Assembly (NCBI GenBank): GCA_903864375.1
Contig: CAIPFS010000379.1
Coordinates: 1-10,103 of the forward strand
Direction: 5' to 3'
DNA length: 10,103 bases
From: an uncultured Verrucomicrobiota bacterium
GTDB lineage: Bacteria > Verrucomicrobiota > Verrucomicrobiia > Limisphaerales > UBA9464
This document shows, in pieces, positions 5,489 to 10,103 of the stretch (positions are counted from its first letter, which is position 1; the number at the start of each line of letters is the position of its first letter). The notes beneath the pieces are model-generated. The model saw nothing but the letters and a program-made list of their open reading frames with translations, did no database searches and had not been told where the DNA came from. The position numbers and the translations under genes were made by a program.

Positions 5489-7167
5489 ATCCTCGGCTCC
5501 TGGCCGATGAGAACACGTCGCTTCGGCTGGTCACGGCCTGTCACCCGATCGACGCGGATTTTCCCATCGCGCCTATCGCGCACTGGATGAAGGGAGCTGA
5601 TCTGTCGGTGAAGGACCGGGCCGTGCTTATGGCATTGCCGGATGCGGGGCTCATTGGGGTCGGATTTGACCGTGCCAGTCTTCCCGTCCATGCGGCAAGA
5701 GCCACACGGGAAGGTTTGGGGCATGCCGGGATCGTCCTTTTTCGACGCACCGTTTCGGTGGTCGCCTATGGACATCAGGCACGCCTCCTCACCCAGTTCT
5801 GGATGCAAGCGCATGGATGGCATCGGGCGGACCGGGTTCAGTCCCTGCCTGAGCCGTCCACACCACCCCTCCGTCGGTTCCGGCAGGACGCTTCTTTCTT
5901 GCTGATCATCCGCGGGTTCGCTTTCTTGCCCCACATGTCTGAACACCAGGTTCCTGCGGGGAGGGACGCCCCAATGGGAGCGGCCAACACCTCCCGGCAT
6001 TTCTCCTCATCGGCATTTTTCTGGATCCGTCGCTGGATCCAAGTGGTATTGCTCGCGGGTGTTTTCGAGTCGGGATTGCAAAACGCCGGATTCGCCGACA
6101 CTGGAACCCGACCGTCCGCCCCCGCCAAACCCGAGCGTCCGCATTACCTCCTCCGCTTGAACTTGAATGAATTCATGTTCCTTAGTCTTGCCGAAATGGA
6201 TGGCATGCTGAATTACGGCGAAAGCGGTGAGTTTCAGATCAGGCTGGAGAGGGTTGGAACGGAAGTCGTCTGGTGGGTCACCATCAATGAACCACGGTTC
6301 CTGGAATTGCTCCGGGCGTTTGTGGGTGATCGAACCATGAAGGTCGTCCAGGGGATGGATCCGGGCAACATCGACCCGAACGACCAAAGCGCGCTGTTGG
6401 CCATCAAATCGCTGAGCAAAAAGCTGGAGGTGGCGCGGAAGAACCCGGTCTGGGACCCAGTCCAATTTTCAGGAAAGGTCGTCCAGGAAGGCACCGATTG
6501 GCTGCTGCAATCCAGGCAGGGAAACTTCAAGCTGGTCGGTGACAAGCTGGAGGAGCTCAAAACCAGGACAGGAAAAACCATCGCTGCGGATGGATTCATC
6601 AAGGTTTCCGGACAACTGGAAGTCACTCACTTTCTGGACAAGCGGGAGAACACGCTGGAAGTGTTCGTGATGGGCCTTTGCCCGTTTGCACAACAGGCGG
6701 AATCGGCACTCTACCACCACTTGTCCGAAACCAACGCCCATCGCCCGGTCCACCTGGAACTCCACTTCATCCTCTACAAACAAAAACAGGACGGGAACGA
6801 GGTGTTCACTTCCCTGCACGGCGAGGAGGAACTCATTGAGGATCTCGTCCAAATTGTCCTGCGAGACCGATTTGCCACCTTGCTGGTTCCCTATGTCCTC
6901 CAGCGTGCCACGGGTGACAAGGCTCCCTGGAAAACGGTGGCCGTGACCGCTGGTGTACCACCACAGGTCGTGGCCGAAATCGAATCGGCCATCACCAAAG
7001 AACGCGATTCCCTCCTTAAGGCGGAATACGACTATGTCTTCGGTCAGCACCAGATTTCCGACACCAGCCCCACCTATGTTTGGGAAGGGGAGCGACTTCC
7101 GGATATCCACCGACTGGAAGGCTTCGAAACCCTGGACACCTCGAGTCAACAGCAATGCGGCCAGTAG
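5485..7167 (+). CDS. DUF5615-like PIN toxin frame running in frame into an exported thioredoxin-like protein
   Basis: The open frame is 560 codons. Residues 1 to about 125 match the DUF5615/PIN-like toxin family: LLADEN (5-10; D8), the second acidic position D44 in SVKDRAVLMA, D62 in GVGFDRASLP, then HAGIVLFRR and YGHQARLLTQFW. PIN-domain toxins are metal-dependent RNases, and these acidic residues are the expected metal ligands. Family members normally end near residue 125-130. Here the frame stays open through about 35 proline- and arginine-rich residues with no domain signature, into a protein that has its own RBS, start (5974) and signal peptide. Either the toxin has lost its stop codon or the two genes merely share a frame. 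The ATGA overlap with the upstream antitoxin remnant supports the start at 5485. A fused product would place the signal peptide internally, which argues against a functional fusion. The toxin is probably a decaying gene. Confidence 0.5.
   Translation: MNPRLLADENTSLRLVTACHPIDADFPIAPIAHWMKGADLSVKDRAVLMALPDAGLIGVGFDRASLPVHAARATREGLGHAGIVLFRRTVSVVAYGHQARLLTQFWMQAHGWHRADRVQSLPEPSTPPLRRFRQDASFLLIIRGFAFLPHMSEHQVPAGRDAPMGAANTSRHFSSSAFFWIRRWIQVVLLAGVFESGLQNAGFADTGTRPSAPAKPERPHYLLRLNLNEFMFLSLAEMDGMLNYGESGEFQIRLERVGTEVVWWVTINEPRFLELLRAFVGDRTMKVVQGMDPGNIDPNDQSALLAIKSLSKKLEVARKNPVWDPVQFSGKVVQEGTDWLLQSRQGNFKLVGDKLEELKTRTGKTIAADGFIKVSGQLEVTHFLDKRENTLEVFVMGLCPFAQQAESALYHHLSETNAHRPVHLELHFILYKQKQDGNEVFTSLHGEEELIEDLVQIVLRDRFATLLVPYVLQRATGDKAPWKTVAVTAGVPPQVVAEIESAITKERDSLLKAEYDYVFGQHQISDTSPTYVWEGERLPDIHRLEGFETLDTSSQQQCGQ
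5958..5966 (+). promoter_or_regulatory. Ribosome binding site for the internal start at 5974
   Basis: GGGGAGGGA contains GGAGG (5960-5964) 9 nt before ATG 5974. It is the strongest Shine-Dalgarno-like sequence in the window and lies inside the long frame opened at 5485. It supports translation of the exported protein as a separate gene and ranks ATG 5974 above ATG 5935. Confidence 0.55.
5974..7167 (+). CDS. Exported protein with single-cysteine thioredoxin-like domain (likely independent gene within the long frame)
   Basis: Read from ATG 5974, this is a 397-residue protein. Residues 1-41 look like a signal peptide: RR at 19-20, hydrophobic WIQVVLLAGVF, possible cleavage after GFA (41). A middle region (about 145-215) has a beta-rich, OB-like pattern (VQFSGKVVQEGTDWLLQS ... 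IKVSGQLEV). The C-terminal half begins LEVFVMGLCPFAQQAESAL and resembles bacterial GILT/DsbA-like thioredoxin-fold proteins that share the VMxxCP[YF] motif and a downstream FTSLHGEEELIEDL segment. The usual CXXC is CPFA (C236-A239), so only one active-site cysteine remains; the only other one is C395 at the extreme C terminus. A periplasmic role in thiol chemistry is possible but a two-cysteine redox cycle is not. No partner gene is adjacent. The fold call is moderate and the function unknown. Confidence 0.7.
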   Translation: MGAANTSRHFSSSAFFWIRRWIQVVLLAGVFESGLQNAGFADTGTRPSAPAKPERPHYLLRLNLNEFMFLSLAEMDGMLNYGESGEFQIRLERVGTEVVWWVTINEPRFLELLRAFVGDRTMKVVQGMDPGNIDPNDQSALLAIKSLSKKLEVARKNPVWDPVQFSGKVVQEGTDWLLQSRQGNFKLVGDKLEELKTRTGKTIAADGFIKVSGQLEVTHFLDKRENTLEVFVMGLCPFAQQAESALYHHLSETNAHRPVHLELHFILYKQKQDGNEVFTSLHGEEELIEDLVQIVLRDRFATLLVPYVLQRATGDKAPWKTVAVTAGVPPQVVAEIESAITKERDSLLKAEYDYVFGQHQISDTSPTYVWEGERLPDIHRLEGFETLDTSSQQQCGQ

Positions 7168-7235
7168 ATCCCAAAATCGCATTTCATATTTTCCTCAGAT
7201 TATCCTCTTGCCCTCCGACGTTGCACCCCCCTAAC

Positions 7236-7254
7236 TTCCCTAGGAAATAGGGAA
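7236..7254. promoter_or_regulatory. Perfect hairpin/operator-like inverted repeat upstream of the EXORDIUM-like gene
   Basis: TTCCCTA (7236-7242) and TAGGGAA (7248-7254) form a perfect 7-bp inverted repeat around GGAAA. It lies in the 121-nt gap between the thioredoxin-like gene and the gene at 7289, 34 nt before that start. No T tract follows, which argues against a terminator. The symmetry fits a dimeric regulator binding site or a 5'-UTR hairpin. The regulator is unknown. Confidence 0.5.
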
Positions 7255-7288
7255 ATTATCTAAGAAAAAGGAGCCCAAAAATCTGTCC

Positions 7289-8173
7289 ATGTTGCGAAAA
7301 TCATTCTCCATCAGTGTGTCAGCGGTCGGCCTTTGGCTCACCACTACGGGACTTGGCCTCGCCGCATATCCGCAATCGTCGGGTGGATCCGGGAATGCCC
7401 TTGGGCGGAGTCATGTCATGCCGATGACCAAACCCAACGCCAGCGCGGTCGCGCCCAGCGCTGCCAAGACCCTGACCTACTACGGGGGCCCGGTCCTTAA
7501 GAGCGTCCATGTCATCCCGGTGTATTGGAACTCGTCGGTGGCCTATCGCTCCAATCTGGATGCCTTCTACAGTGATTTCACAAGCAGCAGCAGCACCATG
7601 TACGCTTCGCTGCTGTCGCAGTACAGCGGGATTGGAAGTGGCACGGCCGGCACGGCCTATGTGGGCAGCAGTACGTCAACCAGCGTGACGGAGGCTCAGG
7701 TTAAGTCATTTTTGACCAGCCTCTTCAATAACGGCGGCCTTCCCAAGCCCACCGCCAACAATTATTACCCGGTACATTTTGCCCCGGGTGTCACTGTGAC
7801 CGACTCCTCCGGGACGAAGGGCTGCACGAGCTGGTGCGCCTTTCACGGAACCTACGTTTACAACGGCGTCAACGTGAACTACGGCATCATCCCCGACCAG
7901 GGCGGCGGTTGTGCCGGCGGCTGCGGCAGCAACTCGCTGCGGGTCAACAACCTGACCTCGGTTGCAACCCATGAACTCGTCGAGGCCACGACCGATCCGG
8001 CTGTGGGCCTGGCGACCACCTTCGCGGCACCGCTGGCCTGGTACAATAAAACCTACGGCGAGATCGGTGATATCTGCAACGGACAGCAGGCTACCATCAC
8101 TGCCAACGGACACACCTATGTGGTCCAAAAGGAGTGGTCGAACGCCTCCAACGCCTGCAAGACCACGAAGTAG
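7289..8173 (+). CDS. Secreted EXORDIUM-like (phosphate-induced protein 1 family) protein
   Basis: This 294-residue exported protein has a signal peptide at 1-26 (basic LRK, hydrophobic core, cleavage near GLA-A-Y). The mature part shows the Phi_1/EXORDIUM family landmarks in order: LTYYGGPVLKSVHVIPVYWN, FYSDFTSSSSTMYASLLSQY, NYYPVHFAPGVTV, CTSWCAFHGTY, YGIIPDQGGGCAGGCG, the metalloprotease-like THELVEATTDPAVG (H228, E229, E232) and YGEIGDICNG. Six cysteines would allow three disulfides. In plants these proteins are extracellular and linked to growth and carbon/phosphate status; the bacterial role is unknown. The HExxE-type motif invites a metal-binding or peptidase idea, but the family is not an established protease. 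AAGGAG (7268-7273) precedes the ATG at 7289 by an unusually long 15 nt. The gene ends in its own terminator, so it is probably monocistronic. Confidence 0.85.
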   Translation: MLRKSFSISVSAVGLWLTTTGLGLAAYPQSSGGSGNALGRSHVMPMTKPNASAVAPSAAKTLTYYGGPVLKSVHVIPVYWNSSVAYRSNLDAFYSDFTSSSSTMYASLLSQYSGIGSGTAGTAYVGSSTSTSVTEAQVKSFLTSLFNNGGLPKPTANNYYPVHFAPGVTVTDSSGTKGCTSWCAFHGTYVYNGVNVNYGIIPDQGGGCAGGCGSNSLRVNNLTSVATHELVEATTDPAVGLATTFAAPLAWYNKTYGEIGDICNGQQATITANGHTYVVQKEWSNASNACKTTK

Positions 8174-8192
8174 CGCGCCATCATCCGAAAAG

Positions 8193-8255
8193 CGTTCCGT
8201 TATTGTCCGGAACGATCCAGAGGCGCGGCACCCCTGCCCGGGTGTCGCGCCTTTC
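8193..8255 (+). terminator. Tandem hairpins, the second a strong terminator, after the EXORDIUM-like gene
   Basis: The first hairpin pairs CGTTCCG (8193-8199) with CGGAACG (8208-8214). The second pairs AGGCGCGGCACCC (8221-8233) with GGGTGTCGCGCCT (8240-8252): 13 bp with one G-U pair and a 6-nt loop, followed by a short T run (TTTCGCCTT). It starts 48 nt after the stop codon. The stable G+C stem marks the end of the transcript although the T tract is short. Confidence 0.7.
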
Positions 8256-8293
8256 GCCTTGTGGAATCCCATGGCCCGCATCAGGTTGATGTC

Positions 8294-10103
8294 GTGAAAA
8301 CGACTTCGGTTGTTTCTTCCGTCCTGCTAGTGGGCGCAGGTCTGGTGGCGGGTGTCGTTATCGACCATCAACTCCTGAGCGGAAAAACCAATGCCGCGTG
8401 GATGCTAGCCCACGAGTCAGAGTCACCCGGGACCTCTTCCCTCCCGCCGGGGGCTTCACTCCCACCTGATGAAGCCACACAAACCCGTCGACCCTCGTCC
8501 CCAGCGGACAATGGTGATGGCATCACGGTCGATGAGGCCCGTGCCGCGCTTCAAATGGCGTTGGCCGACCCCGATCCGTCCCATCTGGAGGCCGCACTGG
8601 ATCGCATCGCACGGCGCATTGTCACCCGTGAGTGGGCAGGCGCCGTTGAACTGGCGGAATTGATTCCCCGTCGGGACGTTCGGCTGACCTTCAAAATGGC
8701 GTTGATGGAACGATGGGGCGAATCGGATCCGACCGGAGCCATTCAGCATGCCCAGGGACTGGGGAACCACTCGGAGCGGGCCCTGGCCATTGCGGCGGTC
8801 CTGGGTTCCTGGGCCACCCGTGACACCGAGGCGGCGGTAAACTGGGCTCGGGGGTTGCCCGCCGGGCCTCAACAGAGCCGGGCCCTGGAGAGCATCGTTT
8901 CGACCTTGAGCGAGAAAAACCCGGCAGAGGCGTGGGGGTGGGCGGAGCGGGTTCTTTCACCCCAGGATCGGCAACGGAATGCGCCTCAACTCCTCAATGA
9001 ATGGGCCCGGGTTGATCCAGCGGCAGCGGCCGCCGTTGCTGAAAAACTGTCCGGACCACCAGGCCAGCAGGCTTTAAAGAACATCGCTGAACGCTGGGGG
9101 GAAACCGATGCCGCATCCGCGCGCGCCTGGGCTTTGAATTTGGGCGAGGGCAGTCAGCGAAAGAATGCATTGGTGGGGGTCCTGAGTGGGATGGCAGCGA
9201 CGGATCCAAAGGGTGCCGCGGAACTCGCCCAATCGCTTCCGCCTGGCCAGGCCAGAATGGAGGCCCTGAACCATCTTGCCCAACAGTGGGTCCAGTCCGA
9301 TCCCTCCGCGGCCGTCGCCTGGGCGAAAGCGCTGCCCGACGGCATCGAGAAGCAAAATGCGATGGGGACCCTCAGCGGCACCTGGGCCGAGGCCGATCCG
9401 GAGGCTGCCGCCGCCTACATCGGCAGCCTGCCACCGGGCAAGACATTGGAGAATCTGGTTCGGGCCGTTGCCAGCCAATGGGCTCAGAGCGACTCAACGG
9501 CAGCCCTGGCCTGGGCTAAAACCCTGCCGGAGGGATCAGCCCGGAACGCAGCCCTCGAAAACGTTGTCCAAGTCTGGAGCCAGTCGGATCCCAAAGCAGC
9601 CGTCGATTTCGTGTCCACCCTGCCGCCAAACGTTCGCGACGATTTTCTTTCCACGGTGGGCAGTCAATGGGCCGGCGAAGATCCGTCGGGCGCCCTGGAC
9701 TATGCGAAAAGTCTTCCAGAAGGTCCGGCACGCCATCGACTCTTGGGAGACATCGCTTCCAGCCTCGCGTCCAGTGATCCCCAGGCCGCCGCAAACCTGG
9801 TCGTAGGAATTCCCGGAGGCGATGCCCAAAATACGGCAGCCCTTGCCGTCGTGGACCGATGGTCCAGCACCGATCCCCAGGCTGCAGCCGCCTGGGCCTC
9901 CAGCTTCCCAGAAAGCCCCCTCCGCGATAATGCACTTCAAGGTGTGGCGCGGGAATGGGCAGACCAGGACCCTTCTGCCGCAGGGGAATGGCTGAAGTCT
10001 CTTCCGGAAGGACAGTCCCGCGACGCCGCAGTCGCGGCCTTTGCCGATACCCTGGCCAATTCGAATCCCGAGACGGCAATCGGCTGGATCGACAGCGTCA
10101 CCG
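8294..10103 (+). CDS. Membrane-anchored W/DP repeat protein (5' part; runs off the window)
   Basis: The frame from GTG 8294 is open to the last base (603 complete codons), so the gene is truncated by the window. Residues 1-23 give an uncleaved signal anchor or signal peptide (MKTTSVVSSVLLVGAGLVAG), followed by a disordered proline/serine-rich linker (about 40-80) and a helical segment. From residue 141 come at least 15 tandem alpha-helical repeats. Each has the pattern W-x-x-x-DP-x-A-A-x-x-W-A-x-x-LP-x-G-x-x-R-x-x-AL, with TPR/HEAT-like spacing of about 31-34 residues. Such solenoids usually bind proteins in the periplasm; proteins of this style are frequent in Verrucomicrobiota. No enzyme domain is seen. 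The RBS is weak (CAGG, 8 nt before GTG). The GTG is preferred because the hydrophobic segment follows at once. Confidence 0.85.
   Translation, partial: MKTTSVVSSVLLVGAGLVAGVVIDHQLLSGKTNAAWMLAHESESPGTSSLPPGASLPPDEATQTRRPSSPADNGDGITVDEARAALQMALADPDPSHLEAALDRIARRIVTREWAGAVELAELIPRRDVRLTFKMALMERWGESDPTGAIQHAQGLGNHSERALAIAAVLGSWATRDTEAAVNWARGLPAGPQQSRALESIVSTLSEKNPAEAWGWAERVLSPQDRQRNAPQLLNEWARVDPAAAAAVAEKLSGPPGQQALKNIAERWGETDAASARAWALNLGEGSQRKNALVGVLSGMAATDPKGAAELAQSLPPGQARMEALNHLAQQWVQSDPSAAVAWAKALPDGIEKQNAMGTLSGTWAEADPEAAAAYIGSLPPGKTLENLVRAVASQWAQSDSTAALAWAKTLPEGSARNAALENVVQVWSQSDPKAAVDFVSTLPPNVRDDFLSTVGSQWAGEDPSGALDYAKSLPEGPARHRLLGDIASSLASSDPQAAANLVVGIPGGDAQNTAALAVVDRWSSTDPQAAAAWASSFPESPLRDNALQGVAREWADQDPSAAGEWLKSLPEGQSRDAAVAAFADTLANSNPETAIGWIDSVT
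8714..10103 (+). repeat. At least 15 tandem coding repeats (about 31-34 codons each)
   Basis: Units begin at the tryptophan four residues before DP. The junctions read WGESDP, WATRDT, LSEKNP, WARVDP, WGETDA, MAATDP, WVQSDP, WAEADP, WAQSDS, WSQSDP, WAGEDP, LASSDP, WSSTDP, WADQDP and LANSNP; the last unit is cut by the window edge. The repeats are diverged at the DNA level, so this is an old protein solenoid rather than a recent microsatellite expansion. Units 7-11 are the most alike. Confidence 0.85.

Noticed and set aside
5323..6000. 225-codon minus-strand frame over the toxin region
   Set aside because: The composition is arginine/proline/glycine-rich and shows no motif, whereas the plus strand shows a conserved PIN-like pattern.
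6469..7182. 237-codon open frame on the minus strand opposite the thioredoxin-like gene
   Set aside because: It is antisense to a well-supported coding region with recognisable motifs, and its own translation has no domain; G+C-rich genes often leave such open frames on the opposite strand.

Overview
The window looks like a chromosomal segment from a G+C-rich (about 60% by eye), Gram-negative-type environmental bacterium, most probably a member of the Verrucomicrobiota (Pedosphaera/Limisphaerales-like). This rests on the general style of the proteins: a membrane-anchored protein built from many W-x-x-x-DP-x-A-A repeats, a bacterial EXORDIUM-like secreted protein, a DUF5615-type PIN-like toxin, and Shine-Dalgarno sites that are mostly weak. 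The assignment is an inference from family distribution, not a search result.

Layout. 29-2065 (+) encodes an unusual two-enzyme fusion: an MGDG-synthase-type glycosyltransferase followed by a PHP-family phosphoesterase with a complete set of metal ligands. 2175-2588 (+) is a YlbF-family protein with a cysteine-rich tail. Convergent to it, an operon on the minus strand (4227 down to 2627) pairs a RidA/YjgF-type enamine/imine deaminase with a D-threonine aldolase/D-serine dehydratase-like PLP enzyme, 8 nt apart. The pairing makes chemical sense because PLP dehydratases release the enamines that RidA proteins hydrolyse.

4228-5170 is a visibly A+T-richer pocket with one orphan hypothetical gene (4507-4920, minus). 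It ends exactly at the 3' end of a tRNA-Ala(CGC) gene (5171-5246, minus). The position and composition suggest an old insertion next to the tRNA, but no attachment-site duplication was found.

Beyond the tRNA, a short remnant resembling the end of a DUF433-type antitoxin overlaps (ATGA) the start of a DUF5615-like PIN toxin at 5485. The toxin frame has no stop of its own and runs in frame into an exported protein with a single-cysteine thioredoxin-like domain (internal start at 5974, good RBS, signal peptide). Whether this is one fused protein or two genes is the main annotation ambiguity.

7289-8173 (+) is a secreted EXORDIUM-like protein with a HELVE motif. It is preceded by a perfect hairpin/operator-like inverted repeat and followed by a strong hairpin terminator. 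8294 to the window end (+) is the 5' part of a repeat protein with at least 15 units of roughly 31-34 residues. It continues beyond the window. There is no CRISPR array, insertion sequence or rRNA. The most unusual items are the glycosyltransferase-PHP fusion and the toxin-to-thioredoxin in-frame junction beside the tRNA.
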